This document shows positions 26,558 to 34,821 of a stretch of DNA of 64,000 nucleotides, in pieces; position 1 is the first letter of the stretch; every line of letters begins with the position of its first letter. The DNA comes from Asticcacaulis machinosus. GTDB lineage: Bacteria > Pseudomonadota > Alphaproteobacteria > Caulobacterales > Caulobacteraceae. A model generated the notes under the pieces. That model ran no database searches. It was given only the letters and a program-made list of their open reading frames with translations, and was not told the origin of the DNA. The stretch lies in assembly GCF_028550435.1 (NCBI RefSeq), contig NZ_JAQQKV010000002.1, positions 434,001 through 498,000 of the forward strand. The letters run 5' to 3'. Both the position numbers and the translations under genes were made by a program.

Positions 26558-27238
26558 GTGCCGCATAGGTCTTCGGGGATTGAAAGCCTTTCCTACCGCC
26601 AAAAGGAGATTCTTCGGCTCATTGCTCAGCATTTGCAGGCCAAAGAAGTCGCACGACAACTCAACATCAGCGAGCGCACCGTCAAAACCCATACCGATGC
26701 CGCCCGTAAGCGACTTGGCGTTTCAACCAGCCGTGACGCGGCCCGCCTGCTGGTCGCTCACGAAACAGCCGAGGCCCTAGTCCCTGAAGGACGATGGCCG
26801 CCAAGGACGATAGTCACGCCCCCGCCTCATCTGCCATCATATCCGGACGGCAATGAGGGAGTTCCAAACGATGACACAAGCTTACTTTTCGAGCGAACCT
26901 TACTTTCTGATACATTGGCAAGATCTGGAGGCGGCCTGGCGGATGTTGGCGGCACCGGACAAACAGGACGAGATCGTAGAAACTCTGAGGGCGGTTCAGT
27001 CCTTAAGCCTGAGCAACGGGTCAGAGAAGATAGTGTTCAACATCATAGCGGCTACGGCCTGGCTGACGGACGACGGGCAGGTGGTTTCAGACAACAACTA
27101 GCCGATCTTAGCCTCCTGAAATGGCTGGGCCTTATAGCACTTATTGCTGTGATGGCCCCGCTACTCATGGGCGGCATTCTTACCGCCCTCTTTGCGACCC
27201 TTGAAGCTATAGATCGCGCACAAACCTATGTCAGGTGA
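26558..27238 (+). CDS. LuxR-type HTH protein with C-terminal transmembrane segment
   Basis: The protein has 226 residues and starts at GTG, with AAGGGAG 8 bases upstream. Residues of about 8-65 form a LuxR/GerE HTH ('LSYRQKEILRLIAQHLQAKE', then 'LNISERTVKTHTDAARKRLG'). Residues 80-180 are a polar, Gly/Arg-rich linker. Residues of about 183-212 are hydrophobic ('LLKWLGLIALIAVMAPLLMG'), so the regulator is probably membrane-tethered. There is no receiver or autoinducer domain. The linker codons have lower third-position GC than the HTH, and a second reading frame across them has its own ribosome site (see 26871). It overlaps the next gene by 11 bases. Confidence 0.72.
   Translation: MPHRSSGIESLSYRQKEILRLIAQHLQAKEVARQLNISERTVKTHTDAARKRLGVSTSRDAARLLVAHETAEALVPEGRWPPRTIVTPPPHLPSYPDGNEGVPNDDTSLLFERTLLSDTLARSGGGLADVGGTGQTGRDRRNSEGGSVLKPEQRVREDSVQHHSGYGLADGRRAGGFRQQLADLSLLKWLGLIALIAVMAPLLMGGILTALFATLEAIDRAQTYVR
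26871..27101 (+). CDS. Small ORF overlapping the HTH gene in the +1 frame
   Basis: It encodes 76 residues beginning 'MTQAYFSSEPYFLIHWQDLE', acidic, with a normal soluble-protein composition. GAGGGAG ends 9 bases before the ATG, an excellent ribosome site. Third-position GC in this frame is about 65 percent, typical of genes here. In the overlapping HTH-linker frame it is clearly lower. The gene lies wholly inside the linker-coding part of the HTH gene. It could be a genuine overprinted gene or a chance open frame; no family recognised. Confidence 0.4.
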   Translation: MTQAYFSSEPYFLIHWQDLEAAWRMLAAPDKQDEIVETLRAVQSLSLSNGSEKIVFNIIAATAWLTDDGQVVSDNN

Positions 27239-27716
27239 CAACTGGATCTGGTGGTTTTGGGTCAGCGGGTCATCCGTTGTGGCCGCCGCCTGCGGTATTA
27301 TCGCATGGTGGCGCGGCGGGGTTCCCGAACGTTACGGCTTCACCCTGATCCTGATCGGCTGGACCCTGACCCCCTTCGTTCAGGATCGTGGCGGCCATGG
27401 TCCGGGAGTATGGGTTATGTTGCTCGATATCATAACCTTTATTGGCTTGATCGTGATATCTGTGTGGTCCCGCCGGATATGGACGCTGTTTGCCTGCGCC
27501 TTCATGCTCGATACGGTGGCATCTCATCTCGTCGTCTTTTTGGCTCCCCATGTGGATCTATACAGCTATATCACCAGTCTGGGGTTTGGAGCGGCTATGC
27601 GCTCGCGCTCTCCATGGTCGCAGGGGTCTGGGAAAACGAAATATACCGGAAAACCCGTGCCAACCTTGCCCAAGAGACTCATCAGAAATTATAGTCTGGT
27701 CTTCGGCAAGGTTTGA
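27228..27716 (+). CDS. Four-segment membrane protein, C-terminus probably frameshifted
   Basis: As read, it has 162 residues. Residues 1-120 are hydrophobic with about four membrane segments ('SGSSVVAAACGIIAWW', 'YGFTLILIGWTLTPFV', 'VMLLDIITFIGLIVISVW', 'LFACAFMLDTVASHLVVFL'). After 'YITSLGF' (codon ending 27587) the character changes to polar, arginine-rich residues. Shifting back one base at TTT 27585-27587 gives 'WSGYALALSMVAGVWENEIY', a natural membrane-helix continuation, ending at 27694 with 155 residues in total. A one-base loss (real or sequencing) is likely. It overlaps the HTH gene end by 11 bases and is probably cotranscribed. Function unknown. Confidence 0.6.
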   Translation: MSGDNWIWWFWVSGSSVVAAACGIIAWWRGGVPERYGFTLILIGWTLTPFVQDRGGHGPGVWVMLLDIITFIGLIVISVWSRRIWTLFACAFMLDTVASHLVVFLAPHVDLYSYITSLGFGAAMRSRSPWSQGSGKTKYTGKPVPTLPKRLIRNYSLVFGKV

Positions 27717-27771
27717 GTTCACCGTCCATACCTGTTAAAGATCGCGCACCTTTTTTGTTTGTGTGTGCGTA

Positions 27772-29001
27772 ATGACCTCATCCCCCCCGGCATCGAAACC
27801 CGAACCTTCTTTTGCGGAGTTTGTCGCCATGATGGCGGCGTGCATGGCCCTGATGGCGCTGGGGGTTGATACCATGCTGCCCGCCCTGCCGCAGATGGGC
27901 ATTGACCTTAAGGCTGACAGCCAGAACCACCTGCAATGGATTATCGTCGCCTACTTTTCCGGTGCCGGTGTCGGACAGCTATTTTTCGGCACCCTGTCCG
28001 ATTGGCTGGGACGTCGGCGTGTGCTGATCGCGGGCGTTCTGGCCTATGTGGTCATGTCACTTGCCGCAGCCGCAGCCTCTGCCCTGCCCGCCATGATCGC
28101 CCTGCGGTTTCTACAAGGCGTGGCCGCGTCGTCCGCCAACGTCATTCCGCGCTCGATCGTCCGTGACCGCTATGTCGGCTCAACCATGGCCAAGGTCACC
28201 TCGATGATCTATGTCGTGTTTTTGATGGTGCCGGTCATGGCCCCCAGTCTGGGGCAACTGATACTGTTCGTTCTGCCCTGGCGCGCCATTTTCCTGCTAT
28301 TTGCCGCGGCGGGTATCGTCGTCGCCCTTTGGATGTGGCGCAGACTGCCTGAAACCCTTATGCCAGAGCACCGCAGCGCGCCAAACCCGCGCCATCTCGC
28401 GCATGTGTTCCTGTTTGTCATCAAAGAGCGCACCTCTTTTTACTATATTCTGGCAATTACGTTGATGACTGCGTCGGTCGTCACCTATCTGTCGCTGATG
28501 CCGCAGATTTTTGACGAAAGCTTTAAAACCCCAACCCTGCTGGGACCGGTGTTTGCCGGTTGTGCTGTGGGCATGGCCTTGGGCTCAACCCTGAATGCCC
28601 GCATCGTCGAACGCTTCGGCTCACGCCGGATTTCACACATTGCCTTAAGCGTCTTTACGATTACCGCTATCATCCATTGGGTATGGGCGATGACAGGTCA
28701 TGAAAACCTGATCAGCTTTATTATCTTCCAGACCCTGACTATGGCGTGTATGAGCCTGTCGACCTCAAACTTTGCCGCCATTGCCATGGAAAAGGTCGGC
28801 CATGTCGCGGGCACCGCTGCCTCTCTGCAAGGGGTGACCTCAATGGTCGGCGGCGCCCTGATCGGCAGCTTTATCGGGCAGCACTGGATCGGAGATGTGG
28901 CGCTTTTACCGCTGGGGGCTGCACTTTGTGGCGCGGTGGCCTTAGGTCTGGTTTGTCTGGCCGAAAAAGGACGGCTTTATGGCCGTGGCATGGCGGCTTA
29001 G
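27772..29001 (+). CDS. MFS drug-efflux-type transporter (Bcr/CflA family)
   Basis: The protein has 409 residues with twelve hydrophobic segments. Features of the DHA1 drug/proton antiporter group are visible: 'DTMLPALPQMGIDL' in the first helix region, 'GQLFFGTLSDWLGRRRVLI' (motif A) and 'RFLQGVAASSANVIPRSIVRDRY' of the Bcr/CflA subgroup. It probably exports a small molecule across the inner membrane by proton exchange; the substrate cannot be read from sequence. The ATG at 27772 is preferred to an in-frame GTG 3 codons earlier. It stands as a single gene. Confidence 0.88.
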   Translation: MTSSPPASKPEPSFAEFVAMMAACMALMALGVDTMLPALPQMGIDLKADSQNHLQWIIVAYFSGAGVGQLFFGTLSDWLGRRRVLIAGVLAYVVMSLAAAAASALPAMIALRFLQGVAASSANVIPRSIVRDRYVGSTMAKVTSMIYVVFLMVPVMAPSLGQLILFVLPWRAIFLLFAAAGIVVALWMWRRLPETLMPEHRSAPNPRHLAHVFLFVIKERTSFYYILAITLMTASVVTYLSLMPQIFDESFKTPTLLGPVFAGCAVGMALGSTLNARIVERFGSRRISHIALSVFTITAIIHWVWAMTGHENLISFIIFQTLTMACMSLSTSNFAAIAMEKVGHVAGTAASLQGVTSMVGGALIGSFIGQHWIGDVALLPLGAALCGAVALGLVCLAEKGRLYGRGMAA

Positions 29002-29102
29002 GGTCGCGTCTGTCACATAAGGTTGTTGCGGTTCATCAAACCGTCATATAGTCCGTATAAAGCGCTTTTTGACTGAGTTTAAAGCCACGCCCACGGGGAC
29101 TT

Positions 29103-29681
29103 ATGACGGCCAGACCCGCATATGCCGTAATGACCATGCTGAGCGTTTGCACGCTGGCCGCAACGGCTTATGCTCAGGTGTTTGAGGTCGATGCAGCCGG
29201 TAATTTGAACCCGCTCTGCACCTCTCTGCCACCCATCGTGCCCGCATCATCTGCTACAACCTATCCTTTTCAGGCCGCCATTGACCGCGCCGCCGAAGCT
29301 TTTGACCTAAGCCCCGATCTGATTGCCGCCATTATCCGTCAGGAATCCGGATTTAATCCCTCAGCCATATCGCCACGTGGCGCGATTGGCCTAATGCAAC
29401 TCATGCCGGCGACGGCTCGCGAGCTGGGGGTCAATGCTTACGACCCCGAACAGAATATTCACGGCGGCGCGGCTTACCTGCGCCAGCAGCTTGACCGTTT
29501 TAATGGCAAGCTCGATGTGGCTATGGCCGCTTATAATGCCGGTGCCGGCGCGGTTAACCGTTACGGAGGGATTCCGCCTTACCGTGAGACGCGCACCTAT
29601 ATTGACAAAAATCTCGACAGTCTGGCGAAAGCCATGCCAAATGAGGCGAAAGCTTCCGTGTCTGAAACCACCTGTTCCTGA
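29103..29681 (+). CDS. virB1: VirB1-like lytic transglycosylase
   Basis: The protein has 192 residues. A signal peptide (to about 'ATAYA') is followed by an SLT domain: catalytic Glu in 'IIRQESGFNPSAISPRGAIG', then 'LMQLMPATARELGV' and 'AMAAYNAGAGAVNRYGGIPPY'. It cleaves peptidoglycan locally so that a type IV secretion channel can cross the wall. It leads the virB operon, 24 bases before virB2. Confidence 0.9.
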   Translation: MTARPAYAVMTMLSVCTLAATAYAQVFEVDAAGNLNPLCTSLPPIVPASSATTYPFQAAIDRAAEAFDLSPDLIAAIIRQESGFNPSAISPRGAIGLMQLMPATARELGVNAYDPEQNIHGGAAYLRQQLDRFNGKLDVAMAAYNAGAGAVNRYGGIPPYRETRTYIDKNLDSLAKAMPNEAKASVSETTCS

Positions 29682-29705
29682 CCTTTCCCAAAAGAGACGC
29701 TGACC

Positions 29706-30020
29706 ATGAAACGCCCTTCGTTTTTAGCCCCTGTAGCCGCCATTCTGGCCTATGCGATCAGCGCCACCGCAGCGGCCGCTCAAACCGCCCAGACCAATCC
29801 GCAGGGCTCAAGCCCGATCCTTGGGGCCGTTAACTGGATACAGGGCACTTTGCTGGGTAATGTCGCAACCGCCGTTGGCGTGATCGCTGTGGCCGCTGTT
29901 GGTTTCATGATGCTCACAGGGCGGATGAACTGGCGCTTCGGGGCGACCGTGATCCTTGGCCTGTTTATCCTGTTTGGGGCGGCAACGATTGTGGCGGGCA
30001 TTCAGTCCGCCGCCGGATAG
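29706..30020 (+). CDS. virB2: VirB2-like pilin
   Basis: The protein has 104 residues, small and hydrophobic. A long signal sequence ends 'TAAAAQ'. Two membrane segments follow ('VATAVGVIAVAAVGFMML' and 'GATVILGLFILFGAATIVAG'), separated by 'TGRMNWR', the usual VirB2/TrbC layout. It would form the pilus of the secretion system. Located between virB1 and virB3. Confidence 0.88.
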   Translation: MKRPSFLAPVAAILAYAISATAAAAQTAQTNPQGSSPILGAVNWIQGTLLGNVATAVGVIAVAAVGFMMLTGRMNWRFGATVILGLFILFGAATIVAGIQSAAG

Positions 30021-30029
30021 ACCAACGCC

Positions 30030-30314
30030 ATGACCGATCTTGTCAAAGCACCCATATTCCGTGCCCTGACTCAGCCCCAGATGGTCGGCGGTGTGACCTA
30101 TAGCTATCTGATCATCAATGGTGTGGTCACTATGGAGTTCTTCCTGATCACGCGCTCATTCTGGGCGTTTGGCATAGCGCTTTTGGTACATGTTATCGGT
30201 TATCTGGCCTGTCTGCGCGAACCGCGCATTTTCGACCTGTGGCTGACCAAGGTGTCGAAATGCCCGCGCATCAAAAACTACCGCTTCTGGCGGTGTAACT
30301 CCTACAAGCCCTGA
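30030..30314 (+). CDS. virB3: VirB3-like inner-membrane protein
   Basis: The protein has 94 residues. The N-terminal 'VKAPIFRALTQPQMVGGVTY' is the VirB3/TrbD signature, followed by two membrane segments and the C-terminal 'REPRIFDLWLTK'. VirB3 sits with VirB4 at the base of the channel. It lies 9 bases after virB2 and 14 before virB4. Confidence 0.9.
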   Translation: MTDLVKAPIFRALTQPQMVGGVTYSYLIINGVVTMEFFLITRSFWAFGIALLVHVIGYLACLREPRIFDLWLTKVSKCPRIKNYRFWRCNSYKP

Positions 30315-30328
30315 ATAGGTTTTAGCGT

Positions 30329-32764
30329 ATGTCCGTAGACGGATTCTTAAGGTTAGGGCCAAAGGAACAGAGAATAGGTGAGCGTTTGCCCTATTCGCAC
30401 CTGTTCAACGATTCCACCGTGGTGCTGCGCGACGGTTCGCTGATGCAGGCGCTCTATATCGACGGGTTCGGGTTTGAAACCGCCGACACCACCGATCTCA
30501 ATACGCTGCATGCCCTGCGTGAAAGCGCGCTCAAAGCCATTGGCCATTCGCGGTTGGTGCTGCACCACCATATCCTGCGCCGTAAAGTCAGCGTCGAAAC
30601 CTCCGGCCAGTTCGATAATGCCGTGGCCGAGCACATTAATGACCGATGGCAAGCGCGCTTAAGCTCACGCCAATTGTTCGTCAACGACCTGTTTATCACT
30701 ATCGTCCGCCGCCCGGCCAAGGGCAAGGCGGGCTTAGCTGAGAGCATGGCCAAGCTGTTCGGCGGCGGCGCTACCGACCGCGAAGCCGAAATTCACCGCG
30801 ATATGCGCGATCTTGATGCCGCGCGCGAGGCCCTGATGGCCGCCCTTGGTCGCTATGGCCCGCGCCTGCTCGGCGGCTATGACACCAAAGACGGCCGCTG
30901 CAATGAACCGCTGGAGCTGCTGTCGGCGATTTTCCACGGCGAAATGCGCCCGGTCATGCGCCCGACCCTGACCGCCAAGGACGATCTCGGCCACTATATC
31001 CCCTATCAGCGCTTAAGCGTCGGCGTCGATGCGCTGGAACTCAAATCCGCCGGTGACGCCAAAAGCTTCGGGGCCATGCTGTCGGTCAAGGAATATCCGC
31101 CCCATGCCGTGCCGGGGATGCTGGATGCCCTGCTGCACCTGCCCTATGAAATGACGCTGTCGCAAAGCTTTCAGTTCGTCGATCGCCAGATCGGCCTTGA
31201 GCGGGTGGGTCTGGCCCTGCGCCGTCTGCGCGCCGCTGATGATGATGGCGTAAGCTTACGCGCCGGACTGATGAATGCCAAGGATGAGCTGGCGTCCGGT
31301 CAGACAACTTTAGGCGAACATCATTTGTCGGTTATGGTGCGCACCCCGACCTTAGAGCAACTCGATCAGGCAGCGGCGCAGTGTTCCTCAGCGCTGGCTG
31401 ACATTGGCTCGATTTCGGTACGCGAGGACATCAATCTGGAACCGGCATTCTGGGCACAGTTTCCGGGCAATGAAAACTATATCGCAAGGCGTGCTTTGAT
31501 CTCCAATTCGGCCTTTGCCGGCATGGCCAGCCTGCACGGCTTTGCACTCGGTAAGGCCGCCGGCAACCACTGGGGCGACGCCATTACGGTGCTTGAAACG
31601 ACCTCGGCCACGCCGTATTTTTTCAATTTCCACGCCGCTGATCTGGGTAATTTCACCATCATCGGCCCATCCGGTTCAGGTAAGACGGTCGTTCTCAACT
31701 TCCTGGCCGCTCAGGCTCAAAAGATTAATCCGCGCACGATAATTTTCGACAAAGACCGCGGGGCTGAGATTTTCATCCGTGCTATCGGCGGGCACTATGC
31801 CGCCTTGCGCGCCGGGGAGCCGACCGGCTTTAATCCGCTGCAACTGCCCGATACGGCGATCAACCGCGCCTTTTTACGTGATTTCATCAGCCGTCTGATT
31901 ACCGGCGACGGCGCCCCGCTTCATCCTGAGGAGGACGCGGTCATTGCTGCCGCCGTCGACAGTCAGTTTGAGCAGGAACCCCGCTATCGCCGCCTGCGCT
32001 ATTTTCAGGAACTGCTCGGCGGGTCGCGTCGTCCGTCCCAGGGCGATCTGGCTACCCGTCTTGCCCCGTGGGTTGGCAATGGCGAGTGGGCGTGGCTGTT
32101 TGACAACGAAGTCGACCATCTCGATCTCGAAGCCCGCGTGCTGGGCTTTGACATGACCCAGTTCCTTGATCAGCCAGCGCTGCGTACGCCAATTATGATG
32201 TACCTGTTCCACCGGGTCGAAGAACGGCTGGATGGCAATCCGACCATGATCCTGATCGATGAGGGCTGGAAGGCGCTGGACGACGAAGTGTTTGCCGCCC
32301 GCATCCGTGACTGGATGAAGACCCTCAGAAAGCGCAACGCCATTCTGGGTTTTGGCACCCAAAGTGCGTCGGATGCCCTCGACAGCCGCATTTCCTCGGC
32401 GATTATCGAGCAATCCGCGACCCAGATTTTCATGGCCAATCCGCGCGCCCAGATGGACGATTACGGCGAAGGCTTTGGCCTGTCCGAACACGAAGTCGGC
32501 CTGATCCGCGCCCTGCCGTCCCATGCGCGGGCCTTTCTGGTCAAACACGGCAACCATTCGGTCGTGGCCCGTCTTGACCTGTCGGGTATGCCCGATCTGC
32601 TGACCGTGCTGTCAGGCCGGGAATCGACCGTGCGTCAGCTTGATGAACTGCGGGCCCAATATGGTGACGATCCCGCCAACTGGTGGCAGCCTCTGGTGGG
32701 CACGCCCTATCCGGGCACGCCCCCTGTGGCGGATGACCGGCGCGTGAAAGCGGGGGCCTCATGA
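30329..32764 (+). CDS. virB4: VirB4-like ATPase of the type IV secretion system
   Basis: The protein has 811 residues. The N-terminal CagE/TrbE/VirB domain is followed by the P-loop 'IGPSGSGKTVVLNFLAAQA' near residue 445, Walker B 'PTMILIDEGWKALDD' near 638, and 'LRKRNAILGFGTQSASDA'. It energises pilus biogenesis and substrate passage at the inner membrane. Overlaps virB6 by 4 bases (ATGA). Confidence 0.95.
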   Translation: MSVDGFLRLGPKEQRIGERLPYSHLFNDSTVVLRDGSLMQALYIDGFGFETADTTDLNTLHALRESALKAIGHSRLVLHHHILRRKVSVETSGQFDNAVAEHINDRWQARLSSRQLFVNDLFITIVRRPAKGKAGLAESMAKLFGGGATDREAEIHRDMRDLDAAREALMAALGRYGPRLLGGYDTKDGRCNEPLELLSAIFHGEMRPVMRPTLTAKDDLGHYIPYQRLSVGVDALELKSAGDAKSFGAMLSVKEYPPHAVPGMLDALLHLPYEMTLSQSFQFVDRQIGLERVGLALRRLRAADDDGVSLRAGLMNAKDELASGQTTLGEHHLSVMVRTPTLEQLDQAAAQCSSALADIGSISVREDINLEPAFWAQFPGNENYIARRALISNSAFAGMASLHGFALGKAAGNHWGDAITVLETTSATPYFFNFHAADLGNFTIIGPSGSGKTVVLNFLAAQAQKINPRTIIFDKDRGAEIFIRAIGGHYAALRAGEPTGFNPLQLPDTAINRAFLRDFISRLITGDGAPLHPEEDAVIAAAVDSQFEQEPRYRRLRYFQELLGGSRRPSQGDLATRLAPWVGNGEWAWLFDNEVDHLDLEARVLGFDMTQFLDQPALRTPIMMYLFHRVEERLDGNPTMILIDEGWKALDDEVFAARIRDWMKTLRKRNAILGFGTQSASDALDSRISSAIIEQSATQIFMANPRAQMDDYGEGFGLSEHEVGLIRALPSHARAFLVKHGNHSVVARLDLSGMPDLLTVLSGRESTVRQLDELRAQYGDDPANWWQPLVGTPYPGTPPVADDRRVKAGAS

Positions 32765-33978
32765 CGCCGGTGATTTCCGCCTGCCCGTCCATGCCACTTG
32801 AGGGCTCAACAGGGATTTCGGGTGCCCTGATCAGCGTCGATTGCCAGATCAGTCAGGTCGTCGAATCGAGCTTTGCGCGCCTGTTCGGATCCGGCGGGAT
32901 GCTCGGCTCGGTGCTGACCGCGCTCCTGACACTCTATATCGCCTTTCTGGCCTATGGTCTGATTACCGGCCGCACGCGCATGACGCTGACGACCATGAGT
33001 CCGCGTGTGCTGGCCATTGGTCTTGTGCTGACCTTTGTCACCGCCTGGCCCGCCTATCAGACCGTCGTCTATAATCTGCTGACGCGCGGGCCGGATGAGA
33101 TTGCCGCGGCCCTGACCGGCTCCCCCGGCGGCGCGACCATCGCCTTTTCACGCCGTCTGGACGTGTTGTTTGTACACTTTGCCGATGCCGCGACCGCGCT
33201 CGAAAACTCTACCGCCCAGACGGCGCAAACCACCACCTCCCTGATGCGCAACGGTAAGACCACCGCGTCTGACCTGCTGTGGGGGTCGGGGCTGATCCTG
33301 TTGCTGTCGACCGTGGGCACCCTGATCCTGTCGCGCCTGATCCTGACCCTGCTGCTGGCGACCGGGCCGGTGTTTGTGATTTTTGCGCTGTTTTCCTCGA
33401 CACGCGGTTTGTTCGAGGGCTGGCTGCGCACGGCAGTCGGTTTTGCCTTCGTGCCGATGCTCGTGGTCTTGGGCGGGTCGGCCTGCCTGACCCTGCTCAG
33501 TCCCGTCATTCTGGCCATATCGAATGACCCGCTGAAAGCGCTTAATGACATTCAGCCGATTGTCATCCTGTTCATGGGCTCGATCATCTATGCCACGCTG
33601 TTGCTGCTTCTGATGTGGACGGCATTTAATATGCTTAAGGGCTGGCACCCGCTCAAAGGCCGTACGGAACCGCAAACGCCCGAAAACATTCAGGTCGCCC
33701 AGACCCTGGCTGCCGGACAATCGGCTGCCCTGCAAACCCAAGGCCTGATCAACCGGCTGGGGGGTGCAGCGGGCTCTAACACCACAACTTCGGTTGCGAC
33801 CTCCAGCCGCCTGCAAAGCGTCAGCACGACCTTAAGCACCGTGCAATCGTCACCGGGGCTTACCACCACCGCCTCAGGCGCACGCCGCGCCAATACTGTT
33901 CAGGGCCTTGGCCAGAGATTCCGCACAAACGCGCCCTCAAACGCTGCCGCCCCCTTATCAAAGACACCGGGTTCATGA
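32761..33978 (+). CDS. virB6: VirB6/TrbL-like polytopic channel protein
   Basis: The protein has 405 residues. About six membrane segments lie in residues 45-300, with the TrbL/VirB6 core 'LILTLLLATGPVFVIFALFS', followed by 'FEGWLRTAVGFAFVPMLVVL'. The last 90 residues are Ser/Thr/Ala-rich low-complexity sequence. The start overlaps virB4 and the stop overlaps virB9 (both ATGA), leaving no room for virB5 or virB8 at their usual places. Confidence 0.9.
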   Translation: MTPVISACPSMPLEGSTGISGALISVDCQISQVVESSFARLFGSGGMLGSVLTALLTLYIAFLAYGLITGRTRMTLTTMSPRVLAIGLVLTFVTAWPAYQTVVYNLLTRGPDEIAAALTGSPGGATIAFSRRLDVLFVHFADAATALENSTAQTAQTTTSLMRNGKTTASDLLWGSGLILLLSTVGTLILSRLILTLLLATGPVFVIFALFSSTRGLFEGWLRTAVGFAFVPMLVVLGGSACLTLLSPVILAISNDPLKALNDIQPIVILFMGSIIYATLLLLLMWTAFNMLKGWHPLKGRTEPQTPENIQVAQTLAAGQSAALQTQGLINRLGGAAGSNTTTSVATSSRLQSVSTTLSTVQSSPGLTTTASGARRANTVQGLGQRFRTNAPSNAAAPLSKTPGS

Positions 33979-34820
33979 AAACCATTGCCTTTACATGCCT
34001 GCTGATGGCGTCCGTTGCCAGTTTCACGACCCCCGCTATGGCTCAGGTCAATGCCGTGGGCTCGGATGACCGTATCCGCAATATCGCCTATGATGACGGC
34101 GCGGTCGTGCGTCTGGATACCTGTCTGGGCTTTCAGACCATGATATCGTTTGCCGATACCGAAAAGGTCGAAAACATCGCTATCGGTGACGCCGCCCAGT
34201 GGCAGGCGACGCCGAACAAGCGCGGCAATATCCTTTTCATCAAGCCCTTCGTTAAATCAGCCCACACCAATATGACTGTGGTGACGGATAAGCGCCACTA
34301 CAGCTTTGAACTGAGCGCCCGCGACAGTTCGGCCTGCAATCGTGGCGACGTTACCTATGACCTGCGCTTTCAGTACGCGCCTGAGCCCGCACCGGCGGTG
34401 ATCACCGCCGACGGCAAGGTGGTGACCGAACCGGCCTCACGCCTGCCGGAAAAGCGCAATACGGACTATACCTTCTCCGGTCAGGCCGAACTGGTGCCCT
34501 TGCGCGTCTTTGATGACGGCACCTCGACCTATATGCGCTGGTCGGCCGGCGTGGTCATTCCGGCCATCTATGCCTTTGGCTATGATGGCACCGAGACCAT
34601 GGTCAATTTCGCCTATGTCGAAGGTTATACGGTGATCGAACAGACCGCCCCGGCCTTTGTGCTGCGTAAGGGCGAGGCCCGCACTGTTCTTTATAACGAA
34701 GGCTTCCTGCCGCCGCAGCTTGATGCCCAGTCGCCGCGCCCACGCCCTGAACCGGAAAAGAAAAAATTCTGCCTGTTCGGCTGCCGCAGCGAAGCCGACG
34801 CCACGTCAGAGGGCCAGTAA
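33975..34820 (+). CDS. virB9: VirB9-like outer-membrane-complex protein
   Basis: The protein has 281 residues. A signal peptide ends 'TPAMAQ'. The N-terminal half has 'DDRIRNIAYDDGAVVRL' and 'GDAAQWQATPNKRGNILFIKP', with 'TNMTVVTDKRHYSFEL'. The C-terminal beta-domain has 'PLRVFDDGTSTYMRW'. These are VirB9/CagX motifs. A short C-terminal 'KKKFCLFGC' with two Cys is unusual and could pair with a partner subunit. It builds the core complex with VirB10. Confidence 0.92.
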   Translation: MKTIAFTCLLMASVASFTTPAMAQVNAVGSDDRIRNIAYDDGAVVRLDTCLGFQTMISFADTEKVENIAIGDAAQWQATPNKRGNILFIKPFVKSAHTNMTVVTDKRHYSFELSARDSSACNRGDVTYDLRFQYAPEPAPAVITADGKVVTEPASRLPEKRNTDYTFSGQAELVPLRVFDDGTSTYMRWSAGVVIPAIYAFGYDGTETMVNFAYVEGYTVIEQTAPAFVLRKGEARTVLYNEGFLPPQLDAQSPRPRPEPEKKKFCLFGCRSEADATSEGQ

Positions 34821-34821
34821 G

